NCBI RefSeq assembly: GCF_038449125.1
Contig: NZ_CP151800.1
Span: forward strand, 468,406 to 532,405
From: Kosakonia sp. BYX6
GTDB taxonomy: Bacteria; Pseudomonadota; Gammaproteobacteria; Enterobacterales; Enterobacteriaceae
DNA length: 64,000 bases
Direction of reading: 5' to 3'
Shown here: positions 47,011 through 55,164 of the stretch, piece by piece
Layout of the letters: every line of letters starts with the position of its first letter
How positions within the stretch are numbered: position 1 is the first letter of the stretch
Position numbers and translations under genes: made by a program
The notes under the pieces: model-generated
Seen by the model: the letters and a program-made list of their open reading frames with translations, nothing else
Told to the model about the DNA's origin: nothing
Database searches by the model: none

Positions 47011-47037
47011 CAAAAAGGCCACCCTGCAGGATGGCCT
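47011..47037 (-). terminator. Terminator of the aap (yhdWXYZ) operon
   Basis: On the minus strand AGGCCATCCTGCAGGGTGGCCT forms a stem followed by TTTTTG, about 20 bases past the ATPase gene. Confidence 0.88.
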
Positions 47038-47057
47038 GTATGACAACGCCGTAACGA

Positions 47058-47816
47058 TTAATGGATAACTTGTGACAGGAACGCGCGGGTACGTTCTGAT
47101 TTCGGATTCGCGAAGAACTCATCCGGTGGAGCCTGCTCAACGATTTCACCGCGATCCATAAAGATCACACGATCAGCAACGGTGCGGGCAAATCCCATTT
47201 CATGCGTTACACACAACATGGTCATCCCTGATTCGGCAAGACCAATCATCGTATCCAGCACCTCTTTCACCATCTCCGGATCCAGCGCCGACGTGGGTTC
47301 GTCGAAGAGCATAATCTTCGGCTTCATACACAGTGAACGCGCAATTGCCACGCGCTGCTGCTGTCCACCGGAAATCTGCCCCGGAAACTTATGCGCATGC
47401 TCCGCAATCCTCACTCGCTCCAGGTAATGCATCGCCAATGCCTCCGCTTCTTTCTTCGGCATCTTGCGCACCCAAATCGGCGCCAGCGTGCAATTCTGCA
47501 ATACAGTCAAATGCGGGAAGAGATTGAAGTGCTGAAACACCATGCCGACTTCCTGACGAATCTTTTCGATATTACGAATATCTTCGTTCAACTCGATACC
47601 ATCAACCACAATACGGCCCTGCTGATGTTCTTCCAGATGATTGATGCAGCGAATCGTCGTCGATTTCCCCGAGCCAGAAGGGCCGCAGAGTACGATCCGC
47701 TCCCCCTGTTTCACATCCAGATTGATGTCTTTTAAAACATGAAACTGCCCGTACCATTTATTCACGTTCTCGAGCGTAATCATCGCGTCGCCAGATTGCA
47801 TAGTTATATTACTCAT
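47058..47816 (-). CDS. yhdZ: Amino-acid ABC transporter ATP-binding protein AapP/YhdZ
   Basis: A 252-residue ATPase of the polar amino acid uptake family (GlnQ-like). Walker [10 protein letters not shown], signature ISGGQQQR, Walker B IMLFDEP and the switch His in CVTHEMG are present. It starts 8 bases after the second permease gene and is the last gene of the operon. Confidence 0.95.
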   Translation of the reverse strand: MSNITMQSGDAMITLENVNKWYGQFHVLKDINLDVKQGERIVLCGPSGSGKSTTIRCINHLEEHQQGRIVVDGIELNEDIRNIEKIRQEVGMVFQHFNLFPHLTVLQNCTLAPIWVRKMPKKEAEALAMHYLERVRIAEHAHKFPGQISGGQQQRVAIARSLCMKPKIMLFDEPTSALDPEMVKEVLDTMIGLAESGMTMLCVTHEMGFARTVADRVIFMDRGEIVEQAPPDEFFANPKSERTRAFLSQVIH

Positions 47817-47824
47817 TGTGATCC

Positions 47825-48928
47825 TCAGTGCGGTGTACGCCCGGTGTTAAAGCGCTTCTCCAGGTGCTGGCTATAGCGCGACATGCTAAAACAGAAAATC
47901 CAGTAAACTAACGCAGCAAAAACATAACCTTCGGTCGACATTCCCAACCAGGCGGGATCGACGGTCGCCTGCTGCACACTGCTAAACAGATCAAACAGAC
48001 CGATGATGATCACCAAACTGGTGTCCTTAAACAGCGCGATAATGGTGTTCACCAGCCCCGGGATCACCAGCTTCAATGCCTGCGGCAGAATAACCAGCCC
48101 CTGTGTTTTCCAGTAACCGAGCGCCAAAGATTCAGCTGCTTCGTACTGGCCTTTCGGCAGCGCCTGCAAACCACCGCGTACCACTTCCGCAACATAGGCG
48201 GACTGGAACAAGACCACGCCAACCAGCGCGCGGATCAGCTTGTCGATACTGGTGCCTTCCGACATAAACAACGGCAGCATCACCGAGGACATAAACAGCA
48301 CCGTAATCAGCGGAACGCCGCGCCAGAACTCGATAAACACCACCGATAGGATGCGAACCACCGGCATCTTCGAGCGGCGGCCCAGCGCCAGTAAAATCCC
48401 CAGCGGCAGCGCACCGGCGATACCGACAGAAGCGATAATCAGCGTCAGGGTTAAGCCACCCCACTGGCGGGTTTCGACACGTTCCAGCCCAAGGAAACCG
48501 CCAAACATCAGCCACCAAACAACAATCGGGTAGATTACCGCCCAGCAGGCAATGTAGCGGCCACGCCGCGGCAGTGATTTCCAGAACATCGGGGCAATAG
48601 AGAGCAGGCCAACTACCAAAGCCAGGTTAATGCGCCAACGCTGATCGTGCGGATAAAGACCATACATAAACTGGCCAAAACGTTCATGGATAAAAACCCA
48701 ACAGGCACCCGCTTTGGTGCAATCGGCGCGGGTCGAGCCAATCCAATTCGCCTGAAACAATACCCAGTCCAGCAGCGGTGGGATCAGTTCCCACATCAGC
48801 CACAGGCTGAGCAGTGTCAGCAGCGAGTTCGACCAGCTAGAAAACAGATTTTTTCGTACCCACAACATCGCGCCATTGCTTCCTGCCGGAATCTGGCGCG
48901 TAGAGGGCGACACAATTGCTTTTGTCAT
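47825..48928 (-). CDS. yhdY: Amino-acid ABC transporter permease AapM/YhdY
   Basis: A 367-residue inner-membrane permease with a long N-terminal extension before the HisM-type core and the EAA loop ([21 protein letters not shown]). Long permeases of this kind typify Aap general L-amino acid transporters. It begins 9 bases after yhdX. Confidence 0.94.
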   Translation of the reverse strand: MTKAIVSPSTRQIPAGSNGAMLWVRKNLFSSWSNSLLTLLSLWLMWELIPPLLDWVLFQANWIGSTRADCTKAGACWVFIHERFGQFMYGLYPHDQRWRINLALVVGLLSIAPMFWKSLPRRGRYIACWAVIYPIVVWWLMFGGFLGLERVETRQWGGLTLTLIIASVGIAGALPLGILLALGRRSKMPVVRILSVVFIEFWRGVPLITVLFMSSVMLPLFMSEGTSIDKLIRALVGVVLFQSAYVAEVVRGGLQALPKGQYEAAESLALGYWKTQGLVILPQALKLVIPGLVNTIIALFKDTSLVIIIGLFDLFSSVQQATVDPAWLGMSTEGYVFAALVYWIFCFSMSRYSQHLEKRFNTGRTPH

Positions 48929-48937
48929 CTTCGTTCC

Positions 48938-50119
48938 TCAGCGCTCAATCAAGGCAATACGGCGGTTATAGATATTCATCAGCAGCGAAATCGTCAGGCT
49001 GATAAGCAGATAAACCGACATCGTAATGGCGATGGTTTCAATGGCCTGGCCCGTCTGGTTCAGCACGGTACCGGCGAATAACGACACCATATCTGGGTAA
49101 CCGATTGCCGCGGCCAGCGACGAGTTTTTCGCGATATTGAGATACTGGCTGGTTAACGGCGGAATAATGACGCGCAGCGCTTGTGGAATAATCACCTGGC
49201 GCAATGTCACCGGATGCGGGAGACCAAGCGAGCGGGCCGCTTCATGTTGCCCATGAGGAACCGACTGAATACCCGAGCGGATAATTTCGGCGATAAACGC
49301 GGAGGTATATACCGACAGCGCAATAGTCAGCGCCGCCAGTTCCGGGATCAGCACCATTCCACCCTGGAAGTTAAATCCGCGCAGATGCGGAACTTGCCAA
49401 TGTAATGCCGCGCCAAACAGCCAGTGCGCCAGCAGCGGCAACATAATGATCAGCGCCAGCGCGATGGGCCACGTGCGACGCAGTTGCCCGGTCTTAATCT
49501 GATGGGCTTTATTAAAGCGAAACAGGCTGATGGTAATCATCACGGCGATCGCGATCGCGCCGACAAAAGCCAGCATCCCTTCGCCCATTTGCGGCGAAGG
49601 AATATAAAGGCCGCGATTACTCAGAAACACCAGTTCCATCGTGTTGACCGCTTGGCGCGGGCCGGGCAGGTTACGCAGTACCGCGAAGTACCAGAAGAAG
49701 ATCTGCAATAGCGGCGGGATATTACGGAAAGTCTCGATATAAATCGTCGACAGTTTACGCAGCAGCCAGTTTTCCGACAGGCGCGCAAGACCAAGGAAAA
49801 AGCCGAGGAATGAGGCGAAAACAATGCATAACGCGGAGACCAGCAGCGTGTTCAGCAAGCCAACAAGGAACACCCGGCCATATGTATCGCCCTGCTCATA
49901 ATCAATCAGGTGCTGAACAATCCCGAAACCGGCGGCGCGATCTAAAAATGCAAAGCCGGAGGTGATCCCGCGATTATTCAGGTTAGTAACAGTGTTATGT
50001 ATCAAATAGATTGCGACAACGACCACGGCGACAATCGCAAGGATTTGAAACAGCCAGGCGCGAACCGCAGGGTTAGAAAGGGAAAGGGAACCTTTCACGG
50101 TTGGGCGGCGATGGGACAT
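48938..50119 (-). CDS. yhdX: Amino-acid ABC transporter permease AapQ/YhdX
   Basis: A 393-residue inner-membrane permease with the EAA loop EAARSLGLPHPVTLRQVIIPQ. The ATG at 50119 (MSHRRPTVKG) with GAGG eight bases upstream is preferred over an in-frame ATG at 50140. A 9-bp hairpin lies in the 73-base gap between it and the binding-protein gene. Confidence 0.94.
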   Translation of the reverse strand: MSHRRPTVKGSLSLSNPAVRAWLFQILAIVAVVVVAIYLIHNTVTNLNNRGITSGFAFLDRAAGFGIVQHLIDYEQGDTYGRVFLVGLLNTLLVSALCIVFASFLGFFLGLARLSENWLLRKLSTIYIETFRNIPPLLQIFFWYFAVLRNLPGPRQAVNTMELVFLSNRGLYIPSPQMGEGMLAFVGAIAIAVMITISLFRFNKAHQIKTGQLRRTWPIALALIIMLPLLAHWLFGAALHWQVPHLRGFNFQGGMVLIPELAALTIALSVYTSAFIAEIIRSGIQSVPHGQHEAARSLGLPHPVTLRQVIIPQALRVIIPPLTSQYLNIAKNSSLAAAIGYPDMVSLFAGTVLNQTGQAIETIAITMSVYLLISLTISLLMNIYNRRIALIER

Positions 50120-50151
50120 AGAGAAAACCTCAGTAACCATGACTCTGGGCT

Positions 50152-50175
50152 GGGCGTCACGCAGGGGTGACGCCC
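50152..50175 (-). promoter_or_regulatory. Intercistronic hairpin between aapJ and aapQ
   Basis: GGGCGTCAC (50152-50160) and GTGACGCCC (50167-50175) pair perfectly across a six-base loop. No T-run follows on the minus strand. It probably protects the binding-protein mRNA from 3' decay, raising its level over the permeases, as is known for other binding-protein operons (inference). Confidence 0.75.
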
Positions 50176-50192
50176 GTTACAGCACTTGCGAA

Positions 50193-51218
50193 TTAGCGCA
50201 CTGGCGGAGCGTACTGAATACCGCCGTTGTTCCAGAGGTTGTTCTGGCCACGTTTAATTTTCAGCGGGCTTTCTGAACCCACGTTACGTTCAAAGACTTC
50301 AGCGTAGTTCCCGACTTTCTTGATGATGTTGTAAGCCCACTTGTTATCCAGCTTCAGGTCTTTACCGAAGTCGCCTTCTTTACCCAGCAAGTGAGCCATA
50401 TCCGGCGTTGCCGGGTTTGCCGCTTTCTCGTCGACGTTCTTCGAGTTCACACCCATCTCTTCCGCATTCAGCATAGCGAACAGCGTCCAGCGTACGATAG
50501 AGAACCAGTCATCATCACCACGGCGAACCACCGGACCCAGCGGTTCTTTGGAGATCACTTCCGGCAGAACGATCCACTCGCCCGGGGTGCTCAGTTTAAT
50601 ACGCAGCGCATACAACTGAGACTGGTCAGAAGCCAGCGTATCGCAACGGCCGGACTCCAGCGCTTTCGCGGATTCATCAGAGCGGTCGAATGTCACCGGG
50701 GTATATTGCATTTTGTTGGATTTGAAATAATCCGCCACGTTCAGCTCGGTGTCAGTACCTGCCTGAATACAAACGGTTGCGCCATCAAGCTCTTTCGCAC
50801 TTTTCAGGCCCGCTTTGTTATGCGTGAGGAAGCCGATGCCATCGTAATACGTTACACCAGTGAAGGAGAGACCCATGCCGCCGTCGCGAGACGAAGTCCA
50901 GGTGGTATTGCGTGAGAGCATATCCACTTCGCCGGATTGCAGCGCGGTGAAACGCTCTTTAGCGGTCAGCGGCGTGTATTTTACTTTAGTGTCATCGCCG
51001 AACACGGCAGCAGCAACGCCACGGCAAACATCCACGTCGATACCGGTGAATTTACCGCTCGCATCCGCATAAGAGAAGCCGGGCAGGCCGTCACTGATAC
51101 CGCATTGTACAAAGCCTTTCTTTTTTACGGCATCCAGCGTTGCGCCTGCGTGAGCCTGGTTTGCGACAGCAAACAGTGCACCGGCAGCGACCAGGCTGGC
51201 TATCATCATCTTTTTCAT
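50193..51218 (-). CDS. yhdW: Periplasmic general L-amino acid-binding protein AapJ/YhdW
   Basis: A 341-residue periplasmic solute-binding protein of the AapJ/family 3 type. The ATG at 51218 gives a clean signal peptide (KKMMIASLVAAGALFAVANQAHA, cleaved before GATLDAV); longer in-frame starts are rejected. The fold motif KGFVQCGISDGLPGFSYAD and the ligand-loop TVCIQAGTDTE are present. The frame is intact, unlike the E. coli K-12 yhdW, which is annotated as a pseudogene. First gene of the operon. Confidence 0.94.
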   Translation of the reverse strand: MKKMMIASLVAAGALFAVANQAHAGATLDAVKKKGFVQCGISDGLPGFSYADASGKFTGIDVDVCRGVAAAVFGDDTKVKYTPLTAKERFTALQSGEVDMLSRNTTWTSSRDGGMGLSFTGVTYYDGIGFLTHNKAGLKSAKELDGATVCIQAGTDTELNVADYFKSNKMQYTPVTFDRSDESAKALESGRCDTLASDQSQLYALRIKLSTPGEWIVLPEVISKEPLGPVVRRGDDDWFSIVRWTLFAMLNAEEMGVNSKNVDEKAANPATPDMAHLLGKEGDFGKDLKLDNKWAYNIIKKVGNYAEVFERNVGSESPLKIKRGQNNLWNNGGIQYAPPVR

Positions 51219-51305
51219 AATGCATCCTGTGTGGCTAAATTTATCGTTATATGAGGCGTCCGGGAAACGCCTGAACCTGTCTGTGGCGATGGCCATTTTT
51301 GGTAA

Positions 51306-51321
51306 AGCAAAGGTAATGCCA
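51306..51321 (-). promoter_or_regulatory. Candidate sigma-54 promoter of the aap operon
   Basis: On the minus strand TGGCATTACCTTTGCT, preceded by C, matches the consensus TGGCACGNNNNTTGCW, with GG and GC exactly 12 bases apart (the -24 and -12 elements). Predicted start near 51295, 77 bases upstream of the aapJ ATG. NtrC control of yhdWXYZ is known from E. coli expression work. Confidence 0.75.
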
Positions 51322-51394
51322 GTTTTTGCGGGCGGCGTAATTTGGGCACCAAGCCCGCAATATTGAGAGTGTAGACAGGAAAAAACAGAACGAT

Positions 51395-51411
51395 TGCCCT
51401 GTGATGGTGCA
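51395..51411 (-). promoter_or_regulatory. Candidate NtrC (NRI) enhancer site
   Basis: TGCCCTGTGATGGTGCA matches the 17-base NtrC palindrome TGCACC-N5-GGTGCA at 10 of 12 defined positions. Its centre is about 108 bases upstream of the predicted sigma-54 start, the classic enhancer distance. A second palindrome, GCTCC-N7-GGAGC at 51424-51440, lies 29 bases further upstream but with off-consensus spacing. Confidence 0.65.
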
Positions 51412-51441
51412 AAAATACAACGCGCTCCACAAAATGGAGCA

Positions 51442-51655
51442 AAAAAGGGTCATTTTTTACGTTGTATTAACAGACAAGTTTCGCAGGTGAATATTAGCAA
51501 TGAATAGGATGGCATTAATTTGTGAATTGAATCACGCAAGCGGGTGGAATATAACGCGTTGCAGACGAAGCGGGAGAGAATAACGGCAGAATTTGTTTCG
51601 CACTGCTCGTTTTTGAGGCCAAAAATTTACGACTAAAAAAGGGATTGCACCGTTA
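51442..51655. other. Intergenic segment without recognised gene
   Basis: Between the aap control region and the yhdV terminator I see no coding frame with support, repeat or RNA gene. It is moderately A/T-rich. Confidence 0.6.
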
Positions 51656-51686
51656 TAAAGCAAAAGCGCGGCAAGCCGCGCTTTTG
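51656..51686 (-). terminator. yhdV terminator
   Basis: CAAAAGCGCGGC and GCCGCGCTTTTG are perfect 12-base inverted arms (51661-51686). On the minus strand the stem ends in TTTTGC just past the yhdV stop. Confidence 0.88.
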
Positions 51687-51691
51687 GACAT

Positions 51692-51913
51692 TTATCGGGT
51701 GAGCGCCACGATGCCGAGCGTAAGGCCAGCAATCGCCGCCGCGCCGCCAGCAATCGCACCGGCGGTTTCCCAGTTATCCTGTGTCGTCCCTTTCATGCAG
51801 GTATTGGTATGTACCAGCCGACCCTGATCGTCGTAAACCGGTACGCAAGGAGAATCGTGGGCACAACCCGCAAGGAAGGTTGCCAGCAGTGCTACGGAAA
51901 TGAATTTTTTCAT
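51692..51913 (-). CDS. yhdV: Small outer-membrane-type lipoprotein YhdV
   Basis: A 73-residue lipoprotein: signal peptide with the lipobox LAGC (Cys near residue 17), then two cysteines (SPCVPVYD and HTNTCMKG), and a C-terminal Gly/Ala-rich hydrophobic stretch (GAIAGGAAAIAGLTLGIVAL). Function unknown. The second of two adjacent ATGs (51913) is chosen by similarity to E. coli YhdV and better spacing from GAGG. Confidence 0.88.
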   Translation of the reverse strand: MKKFISVALLATFLAGCAHDSPCVPVYDDQGRLVHTNTCMKGTTQDNWETAGAIAGGAAAIAGLTLGIVALTR

Positions 51914-51983
51914 CATGTTACCTCTAAATAATCACGATTCCCGACATCAATAACCGCGATATCTCTTCAGAATCGATACAGTG

Positions 51984-52003
51984 ATTTTATCATTCGATAA
52001 AAT
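51984..52003. promoter_or_regulatory. Inverted repeat upstream of yhdV
   Basis: ATTTTATC and GATAAAAT are perfect 8-base arms around ATTC, 71 bases upstream of the yhdV start. It could be an operator. Nothing else is evident between 52004 and the terminator at 52205. Confidence 0.5.
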
Positions 52004-52204
52004 AGATTCTCCAGCGTAATAATCTCAAAGTATGTGCATTGTAAACTTTATGAAGGTAACACCGGCTGTTAAGTGAAATAATGCAGAAAAGATGGAGCGC
52101 CGACGAAAATATATCGTTGCCCAACGTAAGGTATTGATTAATGACGAGCGCTACGAATTGTCAGGCTTATATTAGGGGCATAAGAATAATCTAAATCGCT
52201 CCCG

Positions 52205-52240
52205 ACGTAAAATAAAAGTGCCCGCCGACGCTTTTATTTA
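52205..52240 (-). terminator. Terminator-like hairpin after the cyclic-di-GMP gene
   Basis: AAATAAAAG (52210-52218) and CTTTTATTT (52231-52239) pair around a GC-rich 12-base loop, T-rich on the minus strand, just past the stop codon. Confidence 0.7.
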
Positions 52241-52255
52241 AAAGCTTCTTTGTAT

Positions 52256-54337
52256 TCAGATAACGGAATCCGACAGGGAAAATTTATTTCCCTGCGCGGT
52301 AATAGATTCAGCGCTTACCGGTTTACCCAATAAATAACCTTGTAAGGTGTTACAACCCAACTCGGTAAGAAATGCCTGCTGCGCTTCCGTTTCTACGCCT
52401 TCCGCGACCACCTTCAGGTTCAGTGTCTTGGCGAGCGCCACAATCGCCGAGACGATCGTCGCATCATCGCCTTCATTGCTCAGCTCACGCACAAACGCGC
52501 GATCGATTTTCAACTCACACGCCGGAAGGCGCTTCAAATACAACAAGCTGGAATAACCGGTACCGAAATCATCAATGGACGCCTTCACGCCTGACGCCGT
52601 CAATTCTGTCAGTACCCGTACGCTCTCATCCGGGTTACTCATTGCGGTGGTCTCGGTAACTTCCAGAATCAGCTTATCTGGCGGAACATCATGCTTTTTC
52701 AGCGTATCCATAATGGTTTGCACCAGCGCGCTCTGCTCAAACTGTAACGTGGAGAGATTGACGGCGATGGACCATTCCGTATGGCCTTGCTTGTGCCATT
52801 CGCTGAGCTGCCGGCAGGCTTCATCTACAACCCAGTTGCCAAGCGGAACAATCAGGCCGGTTTTCTCCGCCAGCGGCAGAAACACATCCGGGGAGAGAAC
52901 GCCTTGATAAGGATGCTGCCAGCGCAGTAGCGCTTCGAAGCCAATCACCGGGCCGGAAGGGGCTTTGAATTTGGGCTGATAAACCAGGCGAAACTCTTCG
53001 CGCTCCAGCGCCATCCATAAATCATTCAGCAATTGCAGCTGCGTTTGCGCCAGCGTATTCATCGAAGGCTGGAAGAAATGGTATCCGTTACGCCCCACAT
53101 GCTTGGTGTGATACATCGCCGCATCGGCGTTGAACATCAATTCACGTTCGTTTTTACCGTCGTGCGGATAAAGGGCGATACCGACGCTCAATGTCACCAT
53201 CACATCATAAGGATCGATATTGAACGGTTTATCGATCACGCGCACCAGCGAGCTGGCCATAGCGGCCGCATCATCCGGCGCATCGACTTCCGCCAGCAAC
53301 ACAAATTCATCGCCGCCAATGCGCGCCAGCGTATATTGCCCTTTTAATTGCTGCGTCAGCCGATCGGTAACCGCGACCAGTAATTTATCGCCGACATCGT
53401 GGCCCCACGCATCATTGACGGTTTTGAAACCATCAAGATCCATAAACATCAGCGCGAAGAAAGAGCCTTCACGTTTGGCTTTATTCACCGCCTGTTCAAG
53501 GCGGTCTGCCAACAACACGCGGTTGGGCAAGCGCGTTAAGGTATCGTGAAGCGCCAGGCGTGCCAGTTCGCGGTTGGCGGCGGCCAGCGAGGTGGCCAGC
53601 AAAGAAGTTCTCGCCTGCAAACGGGCATCAAACATTGATACCAATAAGGTAATGCCCAGTACCGAGAAGGCCATCATGCTGACCAGGATCGCCAGCCAGT
53701 TGCTATTGAAACCATGATGACCAGCCATGCTGTGCTGCAGGGGAATTTGCGCCGCCGCCATGCCGGTGTAATGCATCCCGGCAATGGCAACGCCCATCAA
53801 AATGGCGGCACCAAAACGCATGAGCGCGACCTGCGCGCCTTCATGACGCAGGCGGAAAGTGAGCCACAGCGCGGCAAAGGAGGCGACTAAGGCAATGATC
53901 ACCGACACGGCGACCCAGCCCATGCGCCAGATAATCGCCGGGGAAACCTGTAACGCCGCCATGCCGGTGTAATGCATCGCCGCAATGCCCAAACCCATAA
54001 CGATGGAGCCAGGGAGCAGACGACGTAAATGCAGTTCGGGAACGCTGACAAGCCACAGCGCGAACAACGACGAACCGATGGCAATCACCATTGAGAGCAC
54101 GGTCAGCAGCGGTTCATAGTGCATATTCATCGACATATTCATGGCCAGCATGCCGATAAAGTGCATGGCCCAGACGCCGATCCCCATTGCAACGCCGCCG
54201 CCACTTAACCAGACCCATGATGACGTACCGGTGCTGGTGGAGACGCGTCCGGCCATGTTCAGGGCGGTATAGGAGGCCAAAATGGCTACAACAAAAGAAA
54301 CAACAACAAGGATATAGTCGTATTGGCTAACCAGCAT
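52256..54337 (-). CDS. MHYT-GGDEF-EAL membrane protein, cyclic-di-GMP turnover
   Basis: A 693-residue protein: N-terminal MHYT sensor domain with about seven membrane helices (motifs MHF 58-60, MHYT 121-124 and 188-191, thought to bind a metal near the outer face), then GGDEF (intact GGDEF 341-345) and EAL domains (EALLRW from 468). The EAL catalytic residues all appear present (Asn in NLS, ETT, DDFGTG, KID, AEGVE, LQGYLLGKP), so phosphodiesterase activity is likely; the intact GGDEF may make it bifunctional or GTP-regulated. The RxxD product-inhibition site five residues before GGDEF is missing (KGQY there). It takes the place of acrSEF in the E. coli order. Confidence 0.9.
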   Translation of the reverse strand: MLVSQYDYILVVVSFVVAILASYTALNMAGRVSTSTGTSSWVWLSGGGVAMGIGVWAMHFIGMLAMNMSMNMHYEPLLTVLSMVIAIGSSLFALWLVSVPELHLRRLLPGSIVMGLGIAAMHYTGMAALQVSPAIIWRMGWVAVSVIIALVASFAALWLTFRLRHEGAQVALMRFGAAILMGVAIAGMHYTGMAAAQIPLQHSMAGHHGFNSNWLAILVSMMAFSVLGITLLVSMFDARLQARTSLLATSLAAANRELARLALHDTLTRLPNRVLLADRLEQAVNKAKREGSFFALMFMDLDGFKTVNDAWGHDVGDKLLVAVTDRLTQQLKGQYTLARIGGDEFVLLAEVDAPDDAAAMASSLVRVIDKPFNIDPYDVMVTLSVGIALYPHDGKNERELMFNADAAMYHTKHVGRNGYHFFQPSMNTLAQTQLQLLNDLWMALEREEFRLVYQPKFKAPSGPVIGFEALLRWQHPYQGVLSPDVFLPLAEKTGLIVPLGNWVVDEACRQLSEWHKQGHTEWSIAVNLSTLQFEQSALVQTIMDTLKKHDVPPDKLILEVTETTAMSNPDESVRVLTELTASGVKASIDDFGTGYSSLLYLKRLPACELKIDRAFVRELSNEGDDATIVSAIVALAKTLNLKVVAEGVETEAQQAFLTELGCNTLQGYLLGKPVSAESITAQGNKFSLSDSVI

Positions 54338-54517
54338 GATGTCATCAACTCATTCACTAAGGGCGTTACGCATAACTACTGTCGTACAGGTGAAAATAGT
54401 ACAGGCGAAAAGGGCTGAGACATTATCATCGTATGGTGATGACTCAAAACGATTTAAATCCCTGCGTAAACCAAGGCAATTGCTGCATTTTCACGAAATT
54501 TCGCTACAAGCAATTAC

Positions 54518-54679
54518 TTACAGATTATCGCAGTTCACCAGTTTGAGCGGATTGACGGAATTCATATTGCGGCATTTATCGATGTCGGTGGTCATATACT
54601 CCACCCAGTGCATGATTAAGCCATCCAGCGCGAGGATCGAGAGAGCAAAAGCAATCAGCCACCCATATTTGCGAATCAT
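54518..54679 (-). CDS. yhdU: YhdU-like small membrane protein
   Basis: A 53-residue frame starting MIRKYGWLIAFALSILALDG, with one transmembrane helix (about 7-25) and a conserved tail DKCRNMNSVNPLKLVNCDNL containing two cysteines. The tail is nearly identical to E. coli YhdU as I recall it. ATG at 54677-54679 follows GGGAGAG; stop TAA at 54518-54520. Function unknown. It lies between fis and the cyclic-di-GMP gene on the same strand; the 180 bases between its stop and the next ATG (54338-54517) hold no other gene I can support. Confidence 0.85.
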   Translation of the reverse strand: MIRKYGWLIAFALSILALDGLIMHWVEYMTTDIDKCRNMNSVNPLKLVNCDNL

Positions 54680-54781
54680 TCCGTCTCTCCCTTTCTTGCA
54701 ACCATTTTCAGGAAATATACCTTAATCCGCAGCCGCGAAACGCGCGGGAAAGCAGTGTTTTAGATGTCATTTCGAGCAATA

Positions 54782-54819
54782 AAAAAGGCGCATACCCATG
54801 CCGGTCAGCGCCTTTTTAT
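54782..54819 (-). terminator. fis terminator
   Basis: AAAAAGGCGC (54782-54791) and GCGCCTTTTT (54808-54817) pair perfectly around a 16-base loop; on the minus strand the stem ends in a T-run, 24 bases past the fis stop. Confidence 0.9.
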
Positions 54820-54842
54820 CAATGCAACTCACTGATGATTAA

Positions 54843-55139
54843 TCAGTTCATTCCATATTTTTTCAGTTTTTTACGCAGCGTGCCGCGGTTGATGCCCATC
54901 ATCAGCGCCGCGCGGGTCTGATTACCACGGGTGTATTGCATCACCATGTCCAACAGTGGCTGTTCTACTTCAGCCAGTACCAGCTCATACAGATCATTAA
55001 CATCTTGACCATTCAGTTGAGCAAAATAGTTCTTCAGTGCCTGTTTTACCGAGTCACGGAGCGGTTTTTGGGTTACCTGATCCTGAGAGTTAACGGTAGA
55101 AACGGTCAGTACGTCAGAATTTACGCGTTGTTCGAACAT
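54843..55139 (-). CDS. fis: Nucleoid-associated DNA-bending protein Fis
   Basis: A 98-residue homodimeric protein: N-terminal beta-hairpin arms for recombinase contact and a C-terminal helix-turn-helix ([27 protein letters not shown]). It activates rRNA promoters such as the one at 41288. Same length as in E. coli. It follows dusB by 25 bases as second gene of the dusB-fis operon. Confidence 0.98.
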
Positions 55140-55164
55140 AGTTCTGTCAGCTCTTTATTTCTGT

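Noticed and set aside
51424-51440. Second NtrC site upstream of the aap operon
   Set aside because: The palindrome GCTCC-N7-GGAGC has arms two bases too far apart for the NtrC consensus; kept only as a weak possibility under the sigma-54 finding.
54336-54725. 129-codon plus-strand frame between the cyclic-di-GMP gene and fis
   Set aside because: Opposite the well-supported yhdU gene, with no recognisable protein features.
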